Assembly (NCBI RefSeq): GCF_030463565.1
Contig: NC_134676.1
Coordinates: forward strand, 30,195,228-30,259,227
Direction of reading: 5' to 3'
Length of the DNA: 64,000 bases
Origin: Pelecanus crispus
Lineage: Eukaryota > Chordata > Aves > Pelecaniformes > Pelecanidae
Shown here: positions 39,901 to 53,829 of the stretch, one piece after another
How positions within the stretch are numbered: position 1 is the first letter of the stretch
How the letters are laid out: the number at the start of each line of letters is the position of its first letter
Notes under the pieces: generated by a model
The model's input: only the letters and a program-made list of their open reading frames with translations
Told to the model about the DNA's origin: nothing
Databases searched by the model: none
Position numbers and translations under genes: made by a program

Positions 39901-42900
39901 ATTCAATAAATACTGAGTGGGTGGTGTCTGCTATGAGTAGAGCTACTAAGAAGCACTTTCTTGAAATTGTTCTTAACACGGGAATTAACCTGTAATAAAA
40001 ACATTAGTAGGTCAAGAGAAAAAAATTCTTCCTGCCTTTTTTTAAAAGAAAAGTTAATTTAATTATAATGAGAAACTTAATTCCAGAAGATGTGTTTGTG
40101 CTCTTATTACAGGCAGTGGAACCAGGTCTTATGTGAACTCACATCTAACTGCTAGAAATGATTCTGTTACTTTTTACTAGGAATTAGTTGAGTGTAAAAT
40201 TCTGTTTCCAAACTATTAGTAATTTTACCCTTTTGAACACCTCACATGGCCAACAGTTGTCCTCACTTTCTCTCCCGTTGAATGATACAAGTCAGAATGA
40301 ATCCACTGTGTTTAAAACTAACGCAGACTGTCAACCTGTATGCCTGTATCTGGACTGAGTTTGCTAAAAGCCAGAGTTTATTCTAAGTACAATATTTATA
40401 CTAGTGTCCTTTTCTGCTGTGTGTAAGGGAAAACACAGACATCATGGGATGAGAAGGGACAAGTCTGCAGCATTCCTCAGGTGCAGCTCCACAAAATTCA
40501 TAGCCCAAATTTTTGTGTGAAGAGAGGACTAGAGTGATATAAGTCCTGCTGGACACTCACCAACCATAAGCAGCTCTGAAGGTGCAAATGACTGTAAAAC
40601 ATGCACCATATTGTGCGAATAAGCACGGTTCAGGGATCTATAACCTCATGGCGAAGAAGCTCTCTGTTAAGCAGGAAGCCATCTGGTCCCATCAGTGTGG
40701 CACTGTGCCCCCGTTGGTTGGTCTCCTTCACAGGCTGGGTTTGGTGCTTTGCTAGCACAAACACACAGGCAGCGGGACTCTAGATAGTATCTCTTCACTG
40801 CTCTGTATTATACCATGTAAACATATGGGCTCATCCAGGCTTCTGGGAAAAACACTGCACTGTGTGAAGTAAGCACGATTCAGGCTCTGCTGAATTACTG
40901 CACTTGTATTTTCCTCAGATGAAGCAGCGTTCAGAGCGTTCACAAGCTCTACACAATTTCAAACTACAGTACTGTCTGTGGACATGCAACCCAGCCTTCT
41001 GAGTTGTGTTCCTCCTACCCCTTCCACTGCCATGTCTTCTGATGTCTTTTCAGCCCTGCTCCAGCATGCCACCCACACTGAGATCTATGAAGAGAAGCAA
41101 CCTAGGAGGTTCGTGCTAGGCAATGCTGACTCAGTCACAGCACATCTTCAATTTCTCCTTTACAGGACGACAAGTGTTTTATACAAGGGCTCAGTGCCCA
41201 AAAGTAATGAGGATAGTAGATAATAAAACAGGGGGAAAGACAAAACATTGAAGTCACGGAAAAACTAGCACTTTTGTGCAAAATTTCTTTTTTCTATATT
41301 TCACATTGATTTTTTTCAAATAAACATTTACAAAAGGCTTTCATATTTTCATTCAGATCTCTGGGGGTCTCATGAGTCCAAAAGTTAAGTGTGCTTAAGT
41401 ATTTTGCTGAACTGGTGCCAAAAGGCAGAAGTTAACTATTTTGCTTTATTGAGTATTAAGCACCCATTACAAAGCAAGACTAGTTATGTGTACTGTAAGA
41501 CCTGTTTCCAAGAAATCTGCTAACAAATCCAGCACCTAGCAGACAGAAATACTGCTCCTTATGAAGAGAAAAAAAAATTATGCCAAGGTGGATAGGTCTG
41601 TGTAAATAAAGATAAGTTGGAAGGTTTATTGTTTTAAAGGGAGGGAAGAAGTAATTTCAAAGTGCAAAAATGGATGTGTTCATTCTCTTGTTTCTGATTT
41701 CTCCTCATTGTGTGCAGTTATATAGAAAAACAGGATGCTGCAGACATACCCTATAAAGAAGCCCAATGATTCTTTAGTGTAACTAAAGTCATCTGAGAAG
41801 CTTGTCTGTGCTGAGACTATAAACTGCATGTGTTCCTCCTGCCTAGCCCCTGCAGACCCCTCCTTTGCCTTTAACCAGAAGTACCAATATGAAAATTCTG
41901 CCTTTTATATGATTTTATTTAACCTTGTGCTCAAGGCCCATCAAACAGATTAGCTTGACCAGGTATCAGTCATCACTAACAAACAAACTGTAGCTGAGAC
42001 AGACTCCAAAGTTCACAGGAGGAAGGCCAGTTTGTCAGATCAACATGGGGGAAGAAAGCCTTCTAGAATAAACAGTTACTGAATGTTAAGAAGTTATTTT
42101 TCTCCTCTGAGTCTCTGCCCATATGGATTCAACTCACTTATGGTGACTTTCTAGCAGTCTCCCAAGTCACAGGGTGATGTTTAAAAGAACCTAAAGATAG
42201 CTGGTTAAATAAGGAGCACGTAAAACAGGACTCCTTAAATTGGGGCATGAGTAAAAGGCACAGGAGGAACTCAGTAGACTCCTTGCCCATTTTATCTTAG
42301 GTACAGGAATACTCTTAGGCATGCTAAAGCATTGCCAAGACTCTCATCCATTCATTAGTAACTAGCTTTTAGTATGCTGAATGATCCATTTGGAGAATTT
42401 CCAAAAAGATATTGCCAGGCTTTCCACAACTCTTTCCAGTGAAACAAAGAATTGACTTATCTGGTACAAATAACAAAATGCTCTGAAAACATGACATGTG
42501 GAGCTTGATCCACCCTGCATTTGATGGTGGCTGTAAGGATAGAAAAGGAAGGGTCTGATGGGTTAGGTTAAGCTGCAGTTAAATATCATTATGGTAAACT
42601 CAGCAGGACATTCTACAAATATTTCATTCTAGTGAGTTATAAGAACTTAAGTTCACTCTTTAATTATGCTGGCTGAGTGATACCCACCACAAAGACAATT
42701 TTTGCAAAGGAGCAAAGTCAGATTTAAACTGGACAAGGAGCATGCAGCTCACAGACTGGTAACAATGTCAGTAAGATCCTAGAACGGGCAAAAGCAAGCA
42801 TGAATCAGGCCTCTTAAGCATTTCTAAACAATGGGACAAAGAGCAAAACAAACCTTGCTTGTACAGACTTTTGACAAAAGGAAACTAAGAGAGCTTTAGG

Positions 42901-44487
42901 TGTACCCAATGGGGAGCTGATTTATTTGAACAAGAGGAAGTAGTCTTACAGATCTATCAGCTCACAGTAGGCCTCCTGAGAACATACAGACTGGTATGAT
43001 TTTAGACCACAATTTCTTGTGCTTCTGAAGAACTACCTAACCAAGATTCAGGTAATTAGGAGGGGTGTACAATTAGCTCTTCATTCTGGGAAACTCAAGA
43101 ACCAAGAACTGGTGTGGACCAGTGCATGAGGGCTGACAACCAATGCTGTCTGGCCCACAAAGGATCTATCTTTATGATCACATCATGCCCAGTCTTCCCT
43201 AAGAAATCAGTCTTCACATGGGAAGAAAGATACTGAGAAAAATATGACACTGGGTGACTGCAGAGGTAAAACAATCCAGCAGACTACCCCAGCAGTGAGT
43301 GATCAGCCAGTCAGAACCAGCTGCTGAAGAACTTAATTCTCCAATTTACAAATAGATCTATGACTAAGCTAATTTCCTAACATAACCCAGCAGTAAGTGT
43401 ATGGAGACATTTGCTATATCTATACTATTTCTCTCTGGAATCACAGAAAGATTCTGCAGGCCAGTCAAACCACCCATAATGCCTGCACGTTGACACTAAG
43501 GAGGCTCTCTAGCATACTACAGGAAACTCATAGCATGCTGTGAGTCTACCCATCAGAGGAACAATAAAAGGTATTGTGGAAACAGAGATAGGTAGTGGCA
43601 CCTTTAGCATGCCATCTGGGACTCTATCCACAGAGAGAGTTCTGTCAGTCTTGGGCAGGGGGGAAAAGTGATGAAAACATGAAAATTCTCACTGGTCTCC
43701 CAGCCACATCAGCTAGGGTAAAAAATTATTTATGCATTACAGTCGCAAACTATATATATGGGAAGTTACTCTTGTTCCCTTTCATATAAATAACACACAC
43801 ACCCCCCATGTATAATATGCAAGTTCATGAAAATGCCATCACTGCCTTTGAACTGTATGTTTCCAGGAACCCGAACTTACGAGTTTGAAAAGTTCTAACA
43901 AAAAGTATTACAGTAACTAATGTTGTTTTCAACTGTTTCTCTTGGTTACAAATGTTTTGGAAAGCTTTGCACAAGATGCAGTCTGTGTAACTCTTTCTTA
44001 TTATGGGGTTGTTTTCTTCAGCGTGTGGGATGCTAACAGGTGTACTCATCATGATGTTCCACACCAAATGCTGTTCTCATGTTGCTTTAGTCATCAGTTC
44101 GAGATTCAAATCCAAAATGCATAACTTCGCACCCTCTTTTGTAAATGTTTCAAGAGTCAACTCCCAAAGGAAGTATAACCTTCAGGACAGAGTGCCTGTG
44201 ACTCCCTGCCTTGTGAAAACATCATTGTCCCCTTCACACAAGCTCTAATAGAACGACTAGAAACAGCTGTTAACACATACAGTATCTAGATATGGCAGCA
44301 CTAAAAGTAAGGATAAAGCAAGAGACAAGAGCTGCTTTGCTAAAGACAACTAGCAAACACAAGCGTTTCTATGAGTATACAATGAGGGAGAGATGTGCTT
44401 TGGCAGCAACATATCCCAACAGAATTTTGTCTTTCACATAATAAAATCAGTTGGCACAGTGCTCAGAGTCCCTGTGAGGTGAAATTA

Positions 44488-44672
44488 GAATCACAGAATC
44501 ATAGAATATCTCAAGCTGGAAGGGACCCATAAGGATCATAGAGGCCAACTCCCTGCTCCTCGCAGGACTACCTAAAACTAAACCATATGACTAAAAGCGT
44601 CGTCCAGACACTCCTTGAACTCTGACAGGCTTGGTGCCGTGACCACTTCCCTGGGGAGCCTGTTCCAGTGAC
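44488..44672 (-). mobile_element. CR1 LINE fragment, 3' end, minus strand
   Basis: Begins with the CR1 terminus (AATCACAGAATCATAGAATA) and the block CTGGAAGGGACCCATAAGGA. It continues through CACTCCTTGAACTCTGACAG and stops at GAGCCTGTTCCAGTG, near 44672. The tail sequence differs from the 21735/57318 subtype, so it belongs to another CR1 subfamily. It is truncated at ~185 bp. Confidence 0.85.
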
Positions 44673-46479
44673 AAATTGCACACATATGTACTGTAGATCC
44701 ACACAGAATTGGAGGTTTGATTGCAGAGTTCATAGTACTAATGAAGAAAAGTCCAACCATCTGGCAAGCATGTGGCCATGCTCTCCAGATGTGCTGCAGT
44801 AATCCCTAAGGTTATTCATGCCCTTCCTGGCTGAGACACAAGAATCACTTTTCATTACTATTTCAGCTTTCATATGCCTACAGAATAAGTTAACTCCTCC
44901 TTGTCAGTAAATTAAAAGACGAAGGGAATGGATGTTGATCAGGTATGATGACTTCTAGCATTTTCAGTGAAATTCTACATAACAAAGATAATTCCTTTAA
45001 AGACGCCAAGCTTATTTTAGCCTCTGAATTCTGCCATGGCTCAGCAGCAGAAAGATTATGCCTTGTTCTAGGAAAGATACTGTACACTTTTTCTATGACT
45101 GCAGCTGACTGTATTAGACAGTCTGTGTCTGTCCCATTCCCAACAGCATGGGACTGTGACTGTGTAAGCCCTGGGAGCAAGGCAGGTTTTTTGACATATA
45201 CATTCAGAAGAACCACTGTCACTGCTATGCTGTAGTATGCTGTGTTAATAGCCTGCCTTGTTACTGGCTTCCTGAATACAGCAGGCAGGAGGACAATCTT
45301 CTTAATGCATGGAAAGAACAGAAACAAACAAAAAGACCCAGGTTGTTTAAAGCAAGCCTGTCCCTGGAAAAGGAAATTCACCTACCAATATAAGACACAC
45401 CTGAGCACAAAATTACACAAATGAATTTCACTAGTGGACTTTGTCCCATTAAGGATTTGGCAAAAACTTGCAACAATAAAATGTCAGAGGAGTCTGTAAC
45501 ACATGCATACTATGGGGAAAAAACACAAAGCTTGAACAAGGAACAACCAACACTCAAAGCTTCCACACCTCCCCGCCCTCAAAGAGGCACATTTTCTGTT
45601 CTAGCCTTGAGTCCTGCACAGTCACTGCTGCATACAAAACCTGTGAGTTTTCCACAATAATGACAGTCTATGAAGGCAAGGGGGAAAATGTTTCATAAAT
45701 TCTCTTATTCTATAGAAACTGTCAGGGAGACTTTATTACACCAGAAAAGAGAAGAGATATAATAAATGGGGAAAAGGGAGAGGTATTCTCCTTACATCCT
45801 TCTGCAGATACTTACTGAGGTGAGCCTCAGTAATGTCATCACTAATGACTGGCAAGACCTGTAGTCTTTTACAGGAAATGCAATAATCCTATGAACTAAG
45901 CACAGGGAAAAAAAGATCCATTAACTTAGGAGTACATGGCCCCAAATCATTAGCCTTTTTAGGCTTATTACAATGAGGTCAGCTGGTTCAAAAGGCACTG
46001 TGCCTATGCTCATTGACAAAGATGCAAAACATATGTGAATATAACCACAACATGTGGTACAAAACTCCGTACTGACAGCAGTTCAAATTGGGGTTTCAGT
46101 ACTCTGGAATGGTCTGAATAATAGAGAAACAATAGCTTTAGGTACATATCAGAAGTTACTGGTTGCTTCCACAGCCTCTTCTTCACCTCCCAAGTACTGT
46201 AATACTACATCCATCCTCTCACGCAGAGTCAGAAGGATAGCTCAGAAAATGATCAGGAAAAAACCAGTGCCATTTCTCCGGCTGGGTAATTCCTTGGTTT
46301 AGACGAAAATAAAAAAGTACATCATTTAAGGCAACATCAAGGTTTTCTATGCATCACCTTGCTGTTAACCACGCTAACTACAAGACTGCAAGAGCGCAGG
46401 CAGGCTCAACAGTCTTGGTAGCATAAGGACTTTCCAGCAAAGGTGTCTTCATAGGGCCACAGCATTATAAAATAATTCA

Positions 46480-47600
46480 TTGGAAGTGACCATGGGAGGT
46501 CACTAGTCCAACCTCCTGAACAAAGCAGCGTCAGCTATGAGATAAGACGAGGCTGCTCATGGCTTTAGCCAGTTGAACATTGAACAACTTCCTTGTTTCA
46601 AATTATTATCGTTGCCTCTTGTACTCCCACCATGCATTGCTGTGAAGTGCCTGGCTCCATCTTCTTGACAGCCTCTCTGTAGGTACAGAGCGCTGCTGTT
46701 ATGTCCCACTAAAGCCATCCTCCTCCAGGCTGAACAAACCCAGTTCCTCCGCCTCTTCTTGCACGGCCTGCGCTCCAGCTCCCATCTGTCTTGGTCATCT
46801 TATGCTGAACTCGCTCCAGTTTACTGATGTCTTTCCTGTAGGGGGGCATCCCCAAACCAGACACAGTATCTGGAAGCGGTTTCAGAAGTGCTAAGCAGAG
46901 AAAAATCACTTCCCTCACTCTTTGGGCCATGCTCTTATTCATACAGCCTGGGGTGCTGCTGGCCTTCTCCCGTTTCAGGACACACAGCTAGCCCTTGCCC
47001 AGCTCACTGCCCACCAGGGTCCTGATCTGTCTCTGCTGAGCTGCTCCTCAGCCCCTCTGTCCCCAGCCTGCATCACTGTAGGGCTCTGCCTTTTTAGGGG
47101 CAGGATTCACAGTTTGTCCTCGCTGGATTTCATCAGGTCCTTGTCCATCCATTCCTCCCAGATGTCCAGGTTCCCCTGACGGTCAGCTCTGCCCTCCAGC
47201 ATACCAACAGGTACCTCCCCAATTTGGTGTCATCTGCAAATGTGGTTAGAGTGCCCTCCAGCCCCTCCTCCAGACCACTGATAAAGATGTTAAACAGGAC
47301 AGGTCACACAGAACAGACCCCTGCAATACCCCACTTTTTACCAGCTCATTAACCAATAGCCCTTGAGCCTGACCACCAAACCAGATTTATATCTAGTTGT
47401 CCACCCATCCAAATCATAAATTCCTGAGTTGGATACAAGAATAATGTGGGGCACATTGTCAAAAGCCTTGGTAAAATGGAAGTAAATTACATCTGCTGCC
47501 CTAACCTCATCAACTGATTCAATCGATCTACCACCCAGGCAATCAGGTTGGCTAGATATGATTTATTCTATTAGCTCCCTAATGATGCCATTTAGATTCA
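46480..47600 (-). mobile_element. Old CR1 LINE copy, minus strand
   Basis: About 1.1 kb of a diverged CR1. Recognisable parts include the near-3' region (GTCCAACCTCCTG), the ORF2 C-terminal segment (minus frame 46709-46942), the segment complementary to the reverse-transcriptase catalytic region (AATTTGGTGTCATCTGCAAA at ~47220) and the region coding for its N-terminal neighbour (CACATTGTCAAAAGCCTTGG at ~47452). The frames are heavily broken, so it is older than the copy at 57318. Both outer boundaries are approximate. Confidence 0.8.
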
Positions 47601-47810
47601 GATTTCCTTCCTTACACTAGTTCTGCTTTTTCTATCTTGCAAACTGTTCTGTAGAGAGTGAGAATTAGTAAGTGCTCTGTGTGGTTGGGATACTTGGCTG
47701 GGAAGGAAAAGGAAGAAAGCAGTTTCACAACTTTGGGATAGTGTTCATAGAAATGGAGAAAATTAAAAAGGAAGAAGAAACTGTAATATGCCACAGAAAT
47801 AGACTGTTAC

Positions 47811-47855
47811 TACAGAATCGCAGACTGGTTCAGATTGGAAAGATCTTAGGCCTCT
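47811..47855 (-). mobile_element. Possible CR1 tail remnant
   Basis: ACAGAATCGCAGACTGGTTC followed by AGATTGGAAAGATCTTAGG resembles a CR1 3' terminus on the minus strand. It is only ~45 bp and diverged, so chance similarity remains possible. Confidence 0.35.
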
Positions 47856-49041
47856 TTCATTTCCCCACAAAAGGAAACAGAAGACAATGTTTGTTCTCCT
47901 CCAAAATTAATCTGACAATTCAAGTGACTATGACTTAAAGTAAGATCTGCTCTAACAGGACTCTCAAATTTCTTCAAATAATGTTAAGTACCCTGGCTCT
48001 GTCACAGTCTTGCAGAGATCTTCTTCAAAACACCCAGAATGTAAAGAACAATTTCCTGTCTTCTTAATTTGTAAACAATCTAAGTAATTTAGCAGAAGAT
48101 TATACTTTAATACACATAAGAAGTAGAATTTTAAACACATCGTTTTGAAATTCTGTGCCAGAAAAGTTTTCTTTGAAATGAGCAGGAAGCCTTCTCCATG
48201 AGGGTCACCCATTTACAGAAAATCCTTTGCTGGGAGAGGTTGCTCTTGGGCTGACACCAGCTGTGCTGTCCCGCACAGGCAAAACATATTCAGACACGCT
48301 AATCCACGTGGGAGCCTTTCTAGGTTGAAGCATAAAATAAGACTGTGTAAGCCCTTGAAAGAAAATGGGCCTTTATTTTAAACTTTCTTCTAGTAGTCAA
48401 AAAGTCTTTTGTAACTGACTTGCTGTAGACTTCCTCAGATTGTTTTAATTAAAATGCTTTTGGACTTTTTTATCAGGACATTTGTAGGAACTCCTGTTGT
48501 TTATTCATAGCTGTATACTTTTGAGATATAAGACAGACACAGCACTAAGAAAACTGTGGACTTTCTGCTACCCAACATCTGTCTATTGCACAGTGCAAAG
48601 CCTGCTCAGAATGGTTTGCAAAAAGTTTATTTTTCTCAGGTAGTTTTTCACATGAGGCATATTAAGCCCAGACAAAAGTCTGTTTGTTTGTGAGAACTGC
48701 AAATAAACATATTTCTTGACAAGAGTGAATCAAGTTCACAGAATATATTTATGTTCCACCAAGCACCAAATCTTGCCTTCTCTAACTTCTGTGGACAAAC
48801 TGACCTCATTTACAGCCAAAGCTTAAGCTGGAAACAGAGCACTGCATAGTTTTCAACTCATCTTTTCCTTTTAAATGAAGAGAGCTTTCAATACACCTTT
48901 CTGTACTCAGTACTGAAAGTTGCACATTGCACAACCAATGAACCTGCTCATTTTAGGCTAAGTAGCTACAGCTGTCCGCTGCAGGCACAGGCCAGAATGC
49001 AACTAACTGAGAATAAGAGTTGTATGTCATGTAAGGCTGCT

Positions 49042-49168
49042 CTGATGTCTTTCCGGTAAGGGGGGATCCCCAAACCAGACACAGTGTCTGGAAGTGGTTT
49101 CACAAGTGCTGAGCAGAGAATAATCACTTCCCTCACTCTTCAGGCCATGCTCTTATTCATACAGCCTG
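49042..49168 (-). mobile_element. Internal CR1 segment lacking a 3' end
   Basis: 127 bp that align without gaps to 46824-46950 of the old CR1 copy, with about ten differences. Both begin CTGATGTCTTTCC and end ATACAGCCTG. Unlike normal CR1 insertions it has no 3' terminus, so it does not look like a product of target-primed retrotransposition. Confidence 0.85.
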
Positions 49169-52100
49169 CCACTGTTAATAGGGATCTGTTGCCTTCAGGC
49201 TCAGAATTCACCAGCGAATCCCTCTCAAACCCAAAAACTGTGTTGTGTGCCAAGTAAAAGGAAGTAAGCCACAGGACTGCCTAGCCTCTCTTGCCATTCA
49301 TTCATAAAGAACACAGATTTTTCCACTGATATTTCACAGGACACTGACATGTTTGCTGTCCTTTTCTTCACAAGCAATGAAATGCAGCCACTGAAGAACA
49401 CAAGATGCAGTATCAATTGATTCTCTCCTGGGAAGTTCAAAAGTATGCAATACATAGAGAGAGGTTCATTCTCATCTTTGGCTGAGAAAGTATCTGAAAG
49501 CTGACTGCTGTTGTTCTGAAAGGAGTTAAGAATAAACACGTATCCCATATACATCCAAAATGTGGCCTGCCGTGACCACAGTGGGCAGCATGTTTTCATC
49601 AGTGCAGGCTAGGATAATGAAACACTGGATAGCCAAGAATACAGTGGGCTTGCAACAGTCAAATATACCATGCTATACTAAAGCATACCAAATCCAGCAT
49701 CAAAGAAAACACAAAGACAACAAAGACAGCTCCTTAAAGATATCCTTGAAAATATTTGCACTGATAAATCACCTCCACTGCTTAAAAGCTATTCAGGGAT
49801 GAAAAGATAACAGCTAGATTACAAGCACGTTGTAGAAATAAAACTGAGAGGCACAGCTAATGAAAGGACATCAGTGTCTTGTAATGACAGTTGCTTTTTC
49901 TCCACAAATCTTTTCAAACATGTCATACCTGTGTAAATAAAACATTTAGCTGCGTAATATATTTGAAAGCCGATACAGAAAAACTACTATTCTTTACTAC
50001 ATACACAATATACAGTTATTTTTAATATCGCAATGTTATCTAAAAAGTTACAAATTCTGAACAGATTTCCCATCATGGTGCTCAACAACTTTGATTACAC
50101 TTCAAACATGTTAAATTGTATTCATGAAGGTTGTATGCCGTTGTCCTTCTGCAGCATTCCAGAAATAGAACTTGTCCTTCTGCTCCATCTAATTTAAAAC
50201 CTGCTTGTACGTGACATAGACTCAGTTTGACAGAGGTGTCTTAAAAAATTCACAGCAAGCCTATTCCAGATAAGAGAAAGTGAGACTGACTTATCCTACT
50301 GAAGGAAGATAAAAAGAGTGAGGTCACGACTGGCATAACTTGAACAAATCACAGTCACAGAGTGAATGCAGTATCAACCATGTAGAAAGATGTATTTATA
50401 ACTTGGAGAAGTCTTTATGTTGGAATAATCCCTTAAAACGCAACAGTAAAGGACATCCACACAGAAAAAGAAATACACTGCACCTATCCTGCTTCTGGCA
50501 CAAACTTCTTCATTAAAACAGATGATCAACAATACAGAAGAAAAGCCGATAGTTGCAAATAAACAATAAGCTACAGATTCACAAGAAAAGACAGACAAAA
50601 AAATCCACGCAGAATTTGTAAATGAAGAATTCCAGGAAATAATGACAAAGGTACAAGTGGAATGTGGTGTGCTGTTCTCCATGGCCAGAGGTGTATGTTT
50701 CTCTAACTGCTACTGCTTGTTAAATAGTGATAAAAGGCTCTGTCCATTAGTTCATCCAAAAACTTTTTTCAGTGTTTACAGAGGAAAGGCTAAGCTTTAC
50801 AGGAAGAAGCAGCAGAAGCACTTACACTGGACAATACACCCCTCAACAAAAACATAGGAAGGGTCCAGTGCTTCAAAAGGAAAGAAGGTCTCCTTGAGCC
50901 TGCATTCGCTGGTTGAGACCTGGGTTTAGAACACTGACTCCCAACAGCACTGTCCTTGCCGGTACCAGGCCCTGCGAACCACTTCCAGAGGAACAGTCAG
51001 CCTTTCTTTCTTCACCTTCTCATCAGTCTATATCAATTTTTGTGCATCGTTTGACTTTGACATAACACAGTACGCACTAGCCCATTATTCAAGCTTCATT
51101 ATGCCCTTGTGCTTTCCTTCTATTATAACTGTGTTTTAAATGACCAAGAGAAATGTTCATTATTAGTTAGTGGAGATAATTTGCTTCTCTAGTGCTTCCA
51201 GCTAGGAGTGAGAGACAAAAGCAAACTGATGTAAGCTGCAAATGAAGACAGGACCTCTTATTGGGCAATTCCTACCAAACAGCCAACTCTTTCTTTGTTT
51301 CCTAATTCTCACAACGAGGTAAAAAATCCTGGAGCAGTGTTACTCCTCTCTAAGCAGTAAGAGAGAGCAACCCACCTGACAATAATGAGTAAGGAGAAAT
51401 CCAGCCTTTGCCATAACTGGGCAAACTTGGCCAAGTAGCTGGGCAAAATAACTTTAAGAAGACAGTTAGTTGAATTAATATTTTTCATCCTGTCTTGGTG
51501 TCATTCATTGCTGTTTATAATGTTTGGGGCTCCTGTCCTAAAGAAATGAGCATACAGAGCCATTTAAGCAAAGCTTCCAAGTTGGAACCCACTCTAAACC
51601 ATCACGGTGAATTTAAGACTTTCTTGCTACCAGTCAGCCACCTTCCTGCACCCAACACAGCTTGTTTAGAGCTCGTAACATCTCTGCCATTCACTGCATG
51701 AAGACATTTCTTTAAACAAGTCACAACAGTCACTGTCACTGCAGGCTCCCTTAAAACGTGCCTCTAGCTGACCAGACAGTAAATGGACCATCAGCAGACA
51801 GAACACTGATGTGTCAAAGTTACATTAGAAGACAGACTACCAGATGTAAAGTGGCAGCGTTCTGCATGGTAAGGTGCTTAGCTTTGCTCAGGGTCAGTAT
51901 AATCACAGCACCTACATGCTGTTGAAATGACCTGGCTGTAGAAACAAGGTATTAGATAATGCTAGCCACAGGAGTATTCTCTCAACAACCCTCTTTTCCC
52001 GTACCAACCTGACTGCTATTTTCCACACCCACCCAGATTCGTAATTCCTACAGAAACAATTTTTACTCACCCTTGTGATTCTCATTTTGTAGACCATTAG

Positions 52101-53829
52101 CTAACATCTCAGTACTTCATTTCCTTTCCTGTTACGCAGACATCAGATAAATCAGAATACAAGGATATGAAAAAAGAATAGTTTGTTGAACAGGATACAT
52201 AGCTTTGCGTTCCCCGCAAGAAAAAGTACACCAACCTAAGGGTACATATTGCCAGAGAATTGAAGTCTGGAGACATACTGCCACAATCCTGTTTATGTTG
52301 GAGCATATTAAAGCAGATGTTTCCTGTCAAGTGTTACACTCTCCCTACAGTACATACTAGTATATTCCAGCAGTCACTTCAGGCAAACACATGTAAATGT
52401 TAAACATCTTGAGTGAATTGTCTTGTAATCCACTGCTCCATTGGTTAATGCAATATTCCTAAGCAACATTTAGAGTCCTCTGGATTATTGCTTCCTTCTG
52501 TCTGAGTTTAATAATGCACTGTGAAAAACTATTAAACAACACACCATCATGCACACAAGTGAAAAGGCATCAGATTTTCTAAATCCTTTCTTTCAAGTAC
52601 TATGTATGTTTTGGGGTTTTTTTATAGCTAAGGAAAAGCTCTAGTACAATGATTTAGGCTAACCTGTGGCCACACAATATGGGTGCACCATAAGAAGAGG
52701 AGGTTTTCATTTGCTCTCTAGCATAGACTTCAGGACAGAGGCCCATGACCTCAAAAGACAGTAGCCAAGCGGACAGGAATTGATCCCTCACATGAGAGCT
52801 ACTCGTATTACTAAGGTCCAGAAACAGGCCAAAAGAGGCAGTTGGGTACACTACACTAAGAAGACTAATTTTGTAGACCAGATCAAAGTACACCTTTTAG
52901 ACAATAGCGGGGCTCTGGCAACCAAAGAAGTGCTATCCCAGAGACGCAGTGACGACACCATCAAATACAATGAAGTATTTCTAGCAGAATTCATCCTTCT
53001 CATGAAAAAAAACAAGGCATGTTAACATACAGGATCCTTTTGGCCATCATTATCTCTGTTTCCCCACTCTAGTAACATCTGTTGGGAAAAGATTTCCAGG
53101 TGTTTTAATTTTTTACGGAGTAGTGACTATTATTAAATCCTAGTTAGATGTGCCTGAAGTTAGCATTTCCTAACTTCTTCAGGAAGACTAAGAAGTAGAA
53201 TATGTTTCTTTTTTTTTTCCAGGCACTATTTCTGCTATCCTACTGCACCTACTACTACAAAAGTTGCCATGTCCTTTTTAATCGTCTTTATTTTAACACA
53301 GTTTGTCTGTTTCTCGTGTTAGAACAAGACACAGAAAATAAGAAATATCAGCACTCAACAGCACAGTAGAAACCTTTTTTTAAGTACTCTGTTTAAGTGT
53401 GCTTTCCCTCCCTTGTTAATAAAGTGTTGTTCTCATTCTTGTCCGTACTATTACATGATGTAGATAACAGTTGGCCTGAAAGCCATTTTCCTTTATTTAT
53501 TTCTTCTAATTCACTAACAAAAAAGACTTTTCAAAGTATTTTTAAACAACCATTCCCATGGAACTGAATGGTACTGCACATGCAGTAAAGGCCAAATTAT
53601 GACTAAGTCAAGCTGTCATACTTCAAGATTAAATCTAGCAAGGTAAGTGGGACATGTGTAAGAAACCCATGTAGACTGGTATGAATAAGAACAAAACTTA
53701 CCACTTAATCTTTGTATATAAGAAGGTCTGCTATACATCTACTACCTCACATGGAATATATGCTAATTTGAATGCATGACAGTCTAGATATGAGAGAAAT
53801 ATTTAAGTATTTAAGGGATTTGTTTTAGA

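Noticed and set aside
52780..53025. 81-codon plus-strand frame with a somewhat protein-like composition
   Set aside because: No domain, no frame continuity with flanking sequence and no splice context; also an overlapping frame on the other strand.
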